A stretch of 6,589 bases of DNA, from NCBI GenBank assembly GCA_003242515.1, contig QGUS01000098.1, forward strand, positions 1 to 6,589, written 5' to 3'. Positions 1 to 6,018 of the stretch are shown here, piece after piece (position 1 is the first letter of the stretch; each line of letters starts with the position of its first letter). This DNA is from Actinomycetota bacterium (lineage in GTDB: Bacteria > Actinomycetota > Acidimicrobiia > Spongiisociales > ZC4RG35). Under the pieces are notes generated by a model. The model searched no databases. It was not told the origin of the DNA and saw only the letters and a program-made list of their open reading frames with translations. The translations under genes and the position numbers were made by a program.

Positions 1-6
1 TGCCGA

Positions 7-12
7 TAACCT
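7..12 (+). promoter_or_regulatory. Candidate -10 box for the cca unit
   Basis: TAACCT fits the actinobacterial TANNNT -10 pattern and lies 10 bases before the GTG start at 23. No good Shine-Dalgarno sequence precedes that GTG; there is only a weak GGGG at 13-16. A transcript starting about 7 bases after the box would have a leader of only a few bases. Any -35 element lies outside the window, so this rests on the box and on the same arrangement at the other unit starts. Confidence 0.4.
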
Positions 13-22
13 GGGGCATCCC

Positions 23-1435
23 GTGCCCTCCCTCGACGTCCTGCGAGCGCCTGACCTGCCGCCGGCACAGCTGGCCGGCCTCTTCGCCGATGCCGGGGAG
101 CAGCTATACCTCGTCGGCGGCTGCGTCCGCGACGCCCTCCTGGGCCGGGACGTGGACGACCTGGACTTCGACTTCGCCACCAGCGCCCGCCCCGACCGCA
201 TCGCCCGGATCCTGAAACCGTGGGCCGACTCCGTGTACCGGGTCGGCGAGGCCTTCGGGACCATCGGCGCGATCAAGGACGGCCGCTCCGTGGAGATCAC
301 CACTTTCCGGTCGGAGATCTACCGGGACGACTCCCGGAAGCCGGTCGTCACCTACTCCGACGACATCGAGACCGACCTGTCCCGGCGCGACTTCACGGTG
401 AATGCCATCGCCATCGAGCTGCCGTCCTTCGAGCCGGTGGACCCCTTCGACGGCATCGGCGACCTGGAGAAGAAGGTCCTCAGGACGCCGCTCGACCCCG
501 AGATCTCCTTCGGCGACGACCCGCTGCGGATGCTCCGGCTCTTCCGCTTCCAGGCGTCGCTCGAGTTCGCCGCCGACATCGACTCGATCACCGCGGTCCA
601 CCGGATGGCGCCACGGCTGAAGATCGTCTCGGCCGAGCGCATCCGCGACGAGCTGTCCAAGCTCCTGGTCGCCCCCGCCCCGGGCGCAGCCCTGGCGATG
701 ATCGTGGCGACCCGGCTCTCCACCTACTTCATCCCCGAGCTCGACCGCCTCGCGGAGGCCCGCGACCCCCTGCACCGGCACAAGGACGTCCTGGCCCACA
801 CCCTCGCCGTCGTGGACCGGACCTACCCGGACCTGGTGCTGCGGCTCGCCGCCCTGTTCCACGACGTGGGCAAGCCGGACACACGCGAGTTCGGCCCGGA
901 GGGAGTCACCTTCCACCACCACGAGGTGGTCGGCGCCCGCATGACCCGGGAGCGGCTCCGCGCCCTCGCCTACCCGAAGGAGGTCGTGGAGGACGTGAGC
1001 CGTCTCGTCTTCCTCCACCTCCGTCCGCACACCCTGAAGCTCGGGTGGACCGACTCGGCCGTGCGTCGTTATGTGCGGGACGCCGGGCACCTCCTCGAGC
1101 GGCTCAACGCCTTGGTGCGCGCCGACGTCACCACCGCCAACGAGAAGAAGGCCCGGCGGATCCAGGAGGGGATCGACGAGCTGGAGCGCCGCATCGCGGT
1201 CCTCTCCGAGCAGGAGGAGCTGGCCAAGCTGCGGGCCCCGATCGACGGCCACGACGTGATGGCCTACACCGGGATGAAGCCCGGGCCGATGGTCGGCGAG
1301 ATCATGGACATCCTCCTCGAGAAGCGGATCGAGGAGGGCCCGTACTCCCGGCGCGAGGCGTTCGAGATCGTGCGGGAGTGGGCGGTCTCCAGGGGCCTCG
1401 GCGACCCCGGCGCGCCTCCGGACGAGGAGGAGTGA
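23..1435 (+). CDS. cca: CCA-adding tRNA nucleotidyltransferase (class II, HD-domain type)
   Basis: Adds or repairs the 3'-terminal CCA of tRNAs from CTP and ATP in the cytoplasm; actinobacterial orthologues are often named pcnA (Mycobacterium Rv3907c). The 470 residues match the usual length of about 480. The nucleotidyltransferase head has GGxVRD at 32-37 and the metal-binding D48-x-D50 followed by FATSA. Next come RRDFTVNA at 121-128, DDPLRMLR at 165-172 (the [ED]DxxR template motif) and ERIRDEL at 205-211. An HD domain follows, with H253, H259, H280-D281 in LFHDVGKP, the H298-H300 cluster and D368. The tail has the usual GPMVGEIMD motif near 421-429 and ends in an acidic patch. The start is the GTG at 23, which leaves a normal short N-terminus before the head domain; the frame is also open further upstream. 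The stop overlaps the next start by one base. The family is certain; CCA addition rather than poly(A) addition is inferred from the actinobacterial family. Confidence 0.95.
   Translation: MPSLDVLRAPDLPPAQLAGLFADAGEQLYLVGGCVRDALLGRDVDDLDFDFATSARPDRIARILKPWADSVYRVGEAFGTIGAIKDGRSVEITTFRSEIYRDDSRKPVVTYSDDIETDLSRRDFTVNAIAIELPSFEPVDPFDGIGDLEKKVLRTPLDPEISFGDDPLRMLRLFRFQASLEFAADIDSITAVHRMAPRLKIVSAERIRDELSKLLVAPAPGAALAMIVATRLSTYFIPELDRLAEARDPLHRHKDVLAHTLAVVDRTYPDLVLRLAALFHDVGKPDTREFGPEGVTFHHHEVVGARMTRERLRALAYPKEVVEDVSRLVFLHLRPHTLKLGWTDSAVRRYVRDAGHLLERLNALVRADVTTANEKKARRIQEGIDELERRIAVLSEQEELAKLRAPIDGHDVMAYTGMKPGPMVGEIMDILLEKRIEEGPYSRREAFEIVREWAVSRGLGDPGAPPDEEE
1424..1430 (+). promoter_or_regulatory. 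Strong ribosome binding site for the EEP gene
   Basis: GAGGAGG lies four bases before the ATG at 1435, inside the last codons of cca, where it encodes part of the terminal acidic run. With the TGATG overlap it fixes the start of the second gene and implies translation of both proteins from one mRNA. It is the only convincing Shine-Dalgarno sequence at any gene start in the window. Confidence 0.8.
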
Positions 1436-2367
1436 TGGCCGTCGTCGCCGTCCCGGCGGCAGCCCTGGTGCTCCTGACGGTGGCGGCCTTCTTCGGCCGC
1501 TACTTCTGGGTGCTCGACCTCGTGGCCAACTTCCGCCCGCAGATCTTCGTGGGCCTCGTGCTGTGCGGCCTGGTCCTGATGATGGGGAAGTGGCGCCGCG
1601 TGGGGGCGGTGACCCTGGCGGCGGCCGTCCTGAACCTGGTGATCGTGCTTCCGCTCTTCGTGGGGAGCCCGGGCGACCCCGACTCCTCCGCCCCGTTGCT
1701 GCGGGTGCTCACCTACAACCTGCGGGGTTCGGCGAACCAGAGCTACGCCGAGGTGGTCGATTTCATCCGGCGCAACGAGCCCGACCTGGTGCTCCTCCAC
1801 GAGGCGTACCGGCCCTGGGAGCTGGCGATGGAGCCGCTCAGCTCCGACTACCGGATCATCCGCGGACGGTCCGACGACCTCATCTTCGGGACGCTGGTGC
1901 TGCTGCGCGGCCAGTTGCTCGACTGGGAGTCGTACGGGTTCGCCATCGACGAGCCGCGCGCCCTGGAGCTGGAGTTCATCCCGCGGGGATGGGACCGCCC
2001 GGTGCACGTGCTGTCCCTACACGCCAACTCGCCCACGGACTCTGGGCGCGCCGCCCTGCGCGACGCCCAGCTGGAGTTCGCCCGGGAGTGGGCGGAGCGT
2101 CAGGAGGGTCCGTTCGTGGTGGCGGGCGACCTCAACTCGACTCCCTGGTCCTGGGCGTTCCGGCGGCTGCTCGGCGCGGGTCTGCGCGACTCCGCCACCG
2201 GGTTCGGCATCCAGGCGACCTACCCCGCCGACCGGAACCCGTTGGTCCGGATCCCCATCGACCACATCCTCCACTCCCGCGACCTGGGAGTCCGGAGCCG
2301 CCAACTCGGCGCGGCCCTCGGTTCCGACCACTTCCCGGTGCTGGCCGACCTGGAGCTCAGGTCCTGA
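1435..2367 (+). CDS. Membrane-anchored endonuclease/exonuclease/phosphatase family protein (VanJ/YafD-like)
   Basis: A 310-residue protein with three N-terminal membrane helices (about 4-24, 37-52 and 56-77) and a C-terminal EEP-fold hydrolase domain. The catalytic set is complete: N95 in LTYNL, E123 in LLHEAY, H196 in SLHANS, D232 and N234 in GDLNSTP, D276-H277 in IDHIL and D298-H299 in SDHFP. The loop between helices 2 and 3 is basic (GKWRR, 51-55). By the positive-inside rule it is cytoplasmic, so the catalytic domain should face outside. That layout and domain order match VanJ of Streptomyces, a membrane EEP protein linked to teicoplanin resistance, and some YafD-like proteins. An extracytoplasmic phosphodiester or pyrophosphate substrate, perhaps a lipid, is more likely than DNA, but the substrate is inferred only. 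The ATG overlaps the cca stop by one base and has a strong ribosome binding site, so the two genes should be co-expressed. Confidence 0.9.
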   Translation: MAVVAVPAAALVLLTVAAFFGRYFWVLDLVANFRPQIFVGLVLCGLVLMMGKWRRVGAVTLAAAVLNLVIVLPLFVGSPGDPDSSAPLLRVLTYNLRGSANQSYAEVVDFIRRNEPDLVLLHEAYRPWELAMEPLSSDYRIIRGRSDDLIFGTLVLLRGQLLDWESYGFAIDEPRALELEFIPRGWDRPVHVLSLHANSPTDSGRAALRDAQLEFAREWAERQEGPFVVAGDLNSTPWSWAFRRLLGAGLRDSATGFGIQATYPADRNPLVRIPIDHILHSRDLGVRSRQLGAALGSDHFPVLADLELRS

Positions 2368-2390
2368 CAGACCGCACGGGCGGGTAACTT
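2364..2390 (+). promoter_or_regulatory. Predicted promoter of pepP
   Basis: CTGACA at 2364-2369 matches five of six bases of the TTGACA -35 consensus and overlaps the stop codon of the preceding gene. TAACTT at 2385-2390 fits TANNNT, with a slightly short 15-base spacer. Exactly six bases separate this box from the ATG at 2397, so transcription would be expected to begin at the A of the start codon. No Shine-Dalgarno sequence is present, which supports a leaderless mRNA. This is the best-supported promoter in the window. Confidence 0.6.
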
Positions 2391-2395
2391 GCCCG
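2377..2395 (+). repeat. Short inverted repeat around the pepP -10 box
   Basis: CGGGC at 2377-2381 is complementary to GCCCG at 2391-2395, with a nine-base loop containing TAACTT. A one-step alternative pairing is GCGGG at 2380-2384 with CCCGC at 2392-2396. It could be a small operator or simply a by-product of high GC. Five base pairs is too little to call a terminator. Confidence 0.25.
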
Positions 2396-2396
2396 C

Positions 2397-3848
2397 ATGA
2401 CCGAGCCGTTCGCCGCGCGACGCCGCCGTCTCGCCGGGATCGTCGGTGACGATGGCATCGCCATCATCCCCGCCGCCGTCGAGGTCGTCCGCAACTACGA
2501 CGTCCACCACGAGTTCCGCCAGGACTCGATGTTTTGGTACCTGACCGGCTTCCACGAGCCGGACGCCGTGGCGGTCCTGACCCCGGGGTCCAGCGAGGCC
2601 GAGTACACCCTGTTCGTCCGTCCCAAAGACCCGACCCAGGAGGTGTGGACGGGCATCCGCACCGGTCCGGAGGGGGCGAAGGAGCGGTTCGGAGCCGACG
2701 CCGCCTACGACATCTCCGAGCTGGAGGACGTCCTCGAGCGGTACGTGATCGGCCGCGAGGTCGTCTGGTACCGGAGCGGCGACCCGCGGCTCGACCCCGT
2801 GGTGTCGGCCGTGATCGAGCGGGCCCGCGCCCACCGGGAGCGCTTCGGCGGACCGGTCCCGTCGACGGTGAAGGACGTGTCGGTCCCCGTCGGCGAGATG
2901 ATGCTCTACAAGGACGCCCACGAGGCGGAGATGCTCCGCCGGGCGTGCGAGCTGTCGGCGAAGGGCCACCGCGAGGCGATGCGGTTCGCGCGTCCCGGTC
3001 AGTACGAGTACCAGGTGCAGGCCGCACTGGAGTACTACTGGCGGCTGGCTGGCTCGCCGCGCAACGGATACCCGTCGATCGTCGCCGCCGGAGCCAACGC
3101 CTGCATCCTCCACTACGTCGAGAACGACAAGCAGATCGGCGAGGGCGACCTGATCCTCATCGACGCCGCCGCCGAGGTGGGCGGGTACTCCTCGGACATC
3201 ACCCGCACCTTCCCCGCCTCCGGCCGGTTCACCGGCCCGCAGCGCGCCATCTACGAGGTGGTCCTGGCCGCCCAGAGGCGGGGCCTGGAGCTTTCCGTCC
3301 CCGGGTCGTCCACCCGGGCGGTCCACGACGCCGCCACCAGGGTCCTGGTCGAGGGCATGGTGGACCTGGGCCTGCTGCCCCGTTCCGTGGAGGACTCGCT
3401 GGCCATGCACCACTACACGGAGTTCTTCATGCACGGCACCAGTCACTGGCTGGGCCTCGACGTCCACGACCGCGGGTCGTACCGGGTCGACGGCAAGCCC
3501 CGCCCGCTGGAGCCGGGAATGTGCTTCACGGTGGAGCCCGGCATCTACGTCGCCCCGGACAAGGCGGAGATCGAGCTGACCCTCCTCGCCTACGACGTCG
3601 ACGAGTGGAACGAGCGGCGCATCCGGCTCGGCCGGAAGGCCGCCGCGGCCCTGGAGAAGGAGGAGCGGGAGAAGGCGGAGAAGATCCGCCACGAGGTCCC
3701 GGCCGGGTTCCTGGGCATCGGCGTCCGCATCGAGGACGACGTCCTCATCACCGCCGACGGGCACGAGAACATGACCCTGTCGGTCCCCAAGGAGATCGAC
3801 GAGGTCGAGGCGCTCTGCGCCGAGGCGCCGACGCTCCCGCTCGCCTGA
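2397..3848 (+). CDS. pepP: Xaa-Pro aminopeptidase (aminopeptidase P, M24B)
   Basis: A cytoplasmic metalloenzyme that removes the N-terminal residue from peptides with proline in second position. The 483 residues comprise an N-terminal AMP_N domain (about 1-165) and a C-terminal pita-bread catalytic domain. All five expected dimetal ligands are present: D256 in LILIDA, D267 in SSDITRTFP, H350 in HGTSHWLG, E380 in TVEPGIY and E446 in VRIEDD. The supporting histidines H239, H346 and H357 are also there. These align with E. coli D260, D271, H354, E383 and E406, which shows an extra ~43 residues between the last two ligands (about 390-434), partly very rich in Lys, Glu and Ala. The ATG at 2397 lies 29 bases after the previous stop and just after a predicted promoter, so the gene is probably its own transcription unit. 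The insert looks in frame, not like a sequencing error, because the domain resumes perfectly after it. Confidence 0.96.
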   Translation: MTEPFAARRRRLAGIVGDDGIAIIPAAVEVVRNYDVHHEFRQDSMFWYLTGFHEPDAVAVLTPGSSEAEYTLFVRPKDPTQEVWTGIRTGPEGAKERFGADAAYDISELEDVLERYVIGREVVWYRSGDPRLDPVVSAVIERARAHRERFGGPVPSTVKDVSVPVGEMMLYKDAHEAEMLRRACELSAKGHREAMRFARPGQYEYQVQAALEYYWRLAGSPRNGYPSIVAAGANACILHYVENDKQIGEGDLILIDAAAEVGGYSSDITRTFPASGRFTGPQRAIYEVVLAAQRRGLELSVPGSSTRAVHDAATRVLVEGMVDLGLLPRSVEDSLAMHHYTEFFMHGTSHWLGLDVHDRGSYRVDGKPRPLEPGMCFTVEPGIYVAPDKAEIELTLLAYDVDEWNERRIRLGRKAAAALEKEEREKAEKIRHEVPAGFLGIGVRIEDDVLITADGHENMTLSVPKEIDEVEALCAEAPTLPLA

Positions 3849-3856
3849 GCCAGGGG

Positions 3857-3862
3857 TAGCCT
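3857..3862 (+). promoter_or_regulatory. Candidate -10 box for the prenyltransferase gene
   Basis: TAGCCT fits TANNNT and lies in the 22-base gap after pepP, eight bases before the ATG at 3871 and five before the alternative GTG at 3868. No convincing -35 hexamer is visible at 16-18 bases upstream, which lies inside the pepP end. AGGGG at 3852-3856 could be a weak ribosome binding site for read-through mRNA. Support is moderate and comes mainly from the repeated pattern in the window. Confidence 0.35.
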
Positions 3863-3870
3863 TCTCCGTG

Positions 3871-4638
3871 ATGAAGCTGGGGCTGCTCTACCGGCTCTAC
3901 GAGCGCCGACTCCTGCGCGGGTTCGACCGCGAGCGGCTGCCCCGCCACATCGGAGTGGTCCTCGACGGCCACCGCCGCTACGCCCGCGAGGAGGGTCTGG
4001 CCAGCTACCAGGAGTCCTACCGCGTCGGCATGCGCCGGTTCGAGGAGTTCCTCGACTGGAGCCACGAGCTGGGCATCCCCGCGGTGACGGCGTGGGTGTT
4101 GTCCCGGGAGAACCTGGGCCGGCCGGAGGACGAGCTGTTCCCGTACTTCGAGGTCCTCGAGGAGCTGTTTGGACGCCTCCCCGAGCGGGCCCGCCGTCAT
4201 GACATGCGGATCAAGGTGATCGGGAGCCTCGACCTGCTCCCGGAGAGCCTGGTGTCGGCGGCGAAGCGGGCCCAGGAGGAGGCCAACGAGGGGAGCCGCC
4301 GGCTCAATATCGCCATGGGCTACGGCGGCCGGCAGGAGATCGTGGACGCCGCCCGCGACCTCGTCACCAGCCTCGTGGAGCAGGGGGTCCCGGCGGAGGA
4401 ACTGGCGAGCCGCATCGACGCCGACTCCCTGGCCGCCCACATGTACTCGTCGGACGTCCCCGACCCGGACCTGCTCATCCGGACCTCGGGCGAGTCCCGG
4501 CTGTCCGGCTTCCTGCTCTGGCAGTCGGCCTACGCCGAGTTCGTGTTCGTCGACGTCAACTGGCCCGCATTCCGCCGGGTCGACTTCCTCCGGGCCCTGC
4601 GCGACTACGCAGGCCGGGAACGCCGGTTCGGGAAGTAG
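3871..4638 (+). CDS. Isoprenyl transferase, cis-prenyltransferase family (Z-FPP synthase/UppS-like)
   Basis: Condenses isopentenyl diphosphate with an allylic diphosphate to give a cis-prenyl diphosphate, on the route to polyprenyl phosphate carriers of cell-wall synthesis. The 255 residues are family length. Motifs are HIGVVLDGHRRYAR (about 26-39, catalytic D32), VLSRENLGR (76-84), GYGGRQEI (150-157), RTSGESRLSGFLLWQSAYAE (204-223, with diphosphate-binding arginines and metal-binding E223) and NWPAF (230-234). The N-terminal LYRLYERRLL before LPRHI, and LSRENL where UppS has FSSENW, resemble mycobacterial Rv1086, a short-chain Z-farnesyl diphosphate synthase, so uppS is not assigned. The usual DGN triad is DGH here, and the following W is Y. 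A GTG at 3868 directly before the ATG is an equally possible start and would add one Met. The gene converges on the UPF0016 gene. Family assignment is very firm; chain length is inferred. Confidence 0.94.
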   Translation: MKLGLLYRLYERRLLRGFDRERLPRHIGVVLDGHRRYAREEGLASYQESYRVGMRRFEEFLDWSHELGIPAVTAWVLSRENLGRPEDELFPYFEVLEELFGRLPERARRHDMRIKVIGSLDLLPESLVSAAKRAQEEANEGSRRLNIAMGYGGRQEIVDAARDLVTSLVEQGVPAEELASRIDADSLAAHMYSSDVPDPDLLIRTSGESRLSGFLLWQSAYAEFVFVDVNWPAFRRVDFLRALRDYAGRERRFGK

Positions 4639-4640
4639 CA

Positions 4641-4672
4641 GCCACGAATCCCCCGTGGCGAAGCGACGGGGG
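4641..4672. terminator. Convergent hairpin region, probable bidirectional terminator
   Basis: The 75-base gap between two converging genes holds two overlapping inverted repeats. GCCACG at 4641-4646 pairs with CGTGGC at 4654-4659 across seven bases. CCCCCGT at 4650-4656 pairs with ACGGGGG at 4666-4672 across nine, and a small GC-GAA-GC helix can stack inside that loop. The two share 4650-4656, so they exclude each other. Neither strand has a T-run after the stem, as is common in high-GC actinobacteria. Its position favours transcription termination for both the prenyltransferase gene and the UPF0016 gene. The rest of the gap, to 4713, is GC-rich with only a weak imperfect pairing at its end. 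Confidence 0.55.
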
Positions 4673-4713
4673 TACGGGGGGTGGTTCCGACCAGGCAGCG
4701 GGCCGGGCGGACC

Positions 4714-5280
4714 CTATTCGCCCAGCAGCCCCTCGAGGACCAGCAGGACGCCGACGACTAGGAACAGCGCCGCGGAGACGTAGCGGACCGTCTTCGGCTC
4801 GAGCCGCTGGAACAGGGATGCCCCCACCAGGACGGCCAGGCCCGACCCGAGGGCCATCCCCAGAGTCCCGCCGACCCACACTCCCAGGGCATGGTTGGCG
4901 GCGGCGAGGGCGAAGGTCGCCACCATGGTCTTGTCCCCGAACTCCGCGGCGCACAGGGCGAGCACCGCGGTCGCGAACCCCGCCCTTCCACTGTCGGCAT
5001 GTCCGTCGTCCTCCGCGTCCTCCCGGCGGATGGTGAGGAAGGCGAAGAGGAGGAACAGCGCTCCCGCCCCGATCCGCAGCACCCGTGTCGGCAGGAACTC
5101 GCCGACCAGCCCGCCGGCGAGGACCGCGGCGCCGATGGTGAGGGCGCTGGCCGTGAGCACCGCGGCCAGCAGGACGGGCCGCCGGTACCGGGCCGACAGG
5201 GACAGTGCGAGCAGCTGCGACTTGTCGCCGAGCTCCGCGACGAACACGGTGGCGAAGGTGAGGGCGGCTGCCTGGAGCAT
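4714..5280 (-). CDS. UPF0016/GDT1 family cation transporter (Mn2+/Ca2+ exporter type)
   Basis: An integral membrane protein of 188 residues, the normal size for bacterial members, built as two repeats of three helices. Each repeat carries the family signature E-x-G-D-[KR]-[ST]: ELGDKS at 16-21 and EFGDKT at 113-118, whose acidic residues form the ion path. Six hydrophobic stretches are apparent, at about 3-15, 36-57, 68-84, 101-112 with 119-128, 133-155 and 167-185. A hydrophilic, acidic and His-containing loop at about 85-100 joins the halves. Characterised relatives (yeast Gdt1, human TMEM165, bacterial MneA and Mnx) move manganese or calcium, so export of Mn2+ is the best guess; the ion is not shown by sequence. 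The ATG shares one base with the stop of the upstream phosphatase gene and has no Shine-Dalgarno sequence, so translation probably depends on coupling. No manganese riboswitch is seen before the unit. Confidence 0.93.
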   Translation of the reverse strand: MLQAAALTFATVFVAELGDKSQLLALSLSARYRRPVLLAAVLTASALTIGAAVLAGGLVGEFLPTRVLRIGAGALFLLFAFLTIRREDAEDDGHADSGRAGFATAVLALCAAEFGDKTMVATFALAAANHALGVWVGGTLGMALGSGLAVLVGASLFQRLEPKTVRYVSAALFLVVGVLLVLEGLLGE

Positions 5281-5966
5281 CAGAAGGTGATCTGGTCGCG
5301 CTCGAGGTGGGACGCATCACCCAGCTGGCGCAGGGAGAAGCCCCACCCCGTGGAGATGCGGACCAGACGGAGACGGCTCACGCCGGTGTGCGGCTGGGCG
5401 AACCGCTCCCACTCCCAGGGCACCGGGTCCAGCCCGAGCAGGTGGCCGAGAACGACGGCGTTGGTGCCGGCGTGGGCGACGATGACCACCCGCCGCTTCG
5501 GCTCCTGGAGGTTCCAGAGGTGACGGTGCGCCGGGGAGAGGGGACGGACGCCCATCTCCTCCAGGGTCCGGTTCAGCCCGGTGACCACCCGGCGGTGGAA
5601 CGCCCGGAAGCTCTCCCCGCCGGGGAGACCCTCCCACATCCTGTCCATGTCGCGCTGGTTGGCCTCGGCGAAGAAGCGCTCAATCTCCTCGGCCGGGGCC
5701 CCCTCCCAGTCGGGCGGATTGCGGATCTCCTCGAGCCAGTCGAAGCGGCGCGGCTCGATGTCGAGACGCTCGGCGATCGGCTCTGCGGTCTGCGCCGCGC
5801 GCCGCATGGTGGACACCCAGATCTCGTCCACGTTCTCCGTCTCGGCCAGCCGCCGTGCCACGCGCAGCGCCTGCTCGCGTCCCAGCTCGGTGAGGTCGGG
5901 GTCGTTGCGCTGGCGGCGGCCGGGGGTCCAGTCGGGCTGGCCATGGCGGACGAGGATCAGGTCCAT
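5280..5966 (-). CDS. Histidine phosphatase family protein (phosphoglycerate mutase-like)
   Basis: A 228-residue cytoplasmic member of histidine phosphatase branch 1. It has the RHGQ motif at 7-10 with nucleophile H8, R56 in STMRRAAQTAE (52-62) as the second phosphate-binding arginine, E80 in WLEE as candidate acid, and H165 in VIVAHAG as the second catalytic histidine (usually followed by G, here A). The start is the ATG at 5966, which places RHG at residue 7 as in most relatives; the frame stays open upstream across the divergent promoter and pyrE, but that part has no family character. Cofactor-dependent mutase is unlikely given the shorter, different core; an acid or sugar-phosphate phosphatase such as CobC- or GpmB-like is more probable, and the substrate is unknown. 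It is the first gene of a two-gene unit with the UPF0016 exporter, joined by TGATG. Confidence 0.92.
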   Translation of the reverse strand: MDLILVRHGQPDWTPGRRQRNDPDLTELGREQALRVARRLAETENVDEIWVSTMRRAAQTAEPIAERLDIEPRRFDWLEEIRNPPDWEGAPAEEIERFFAEANQRDMDRMWEGLPGGESFRAFHRRVVTGLNRTLEEMGVRPLSPAHRHLWNLQEPKRRVVIVAHAGTNAVVLGHLLGLDPVPWEWERFAQPHTGVSRLRLVRISTGWGFSLRQLGDASHLERDQITF

Positions 5967-5974
5967 CGGCGCGG

Positions 5975-6002
5975 AAACTAGACGGTTGCGGACCGGGCGC
6001 AA
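5975..6002 (-). promoter_or_regulatory. Predicted promoter of the phosphatase-transporter unit
   Basis: Read on the minus strand, TTGCGC (6002-5997) is a partial -35 match and TAGTTT (5980-5975) fits TANNNT, with a 16-base spacer. Eight bases separate the -10 box from the ATG at 5966, and no Shine-Dalgarno sequence occurs between them, so a leader of only one or two bases is expected. The -35 sits one base from the -10 of the divergent pyrE promoter. Confidence 0.5.
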
Positions 6003-6003
6003 A

Positions 6004-6009
6004 TACGAT
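6004..6009 (+). promoter_or_regulatory. Candidate -10 box for pyrE
   Basis: TACGAT fits TANNNT and lies nine bases before the GTG at 6019, in the most A/T-rich patch of the divergent gap. A TTGCGG at 5986-5991 could be a -35, but the 12-base spacer is too short for a standard promoter, so the -35 is unresolved. There is no strong ribosome binding site, only GGGA at 6010-6013. Confidence 0.4.
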
Positions 6010-6018
6010 GGGACGGCC

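Noticed and set aside
1..19. A minus-strand ATG at 19-17 (MPQVIG) preceded by a GGGAGG-like sequence, as if a divergent gene began there.
   Set aside because: Only six codons are in the window, and its start would lie three bases from the cca start. The purine-rich stretch is also the antisense of cca codons. A TAA at 7-9 could equally end an upstream plus-strand gene.
104..1252. A 382-codon open frame on the minus strand inside cca.
   Set aside because: It has no recognisable domain and a shadow-type composition, and the plus-strand frame carries every class II nucleotidyltransferase motif.
2220..3764. A 514-codon open frame on the minus strand opposite pepP.
   Set aside because: It is antisense to a clearly functional pepP, shows no family motif, and has the low-complexity Val/Asp/Gly/Arg composition typical of shadows in GC-rich coding DNA.
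4891..5523. A 210-codon plus-strand open frame opposite the UPF0016 and phosphatase genes.
   Set aside because: It is Arg/Glu/Gly-rich with no motif and spans the junction of two well-supported minus-strand genes.
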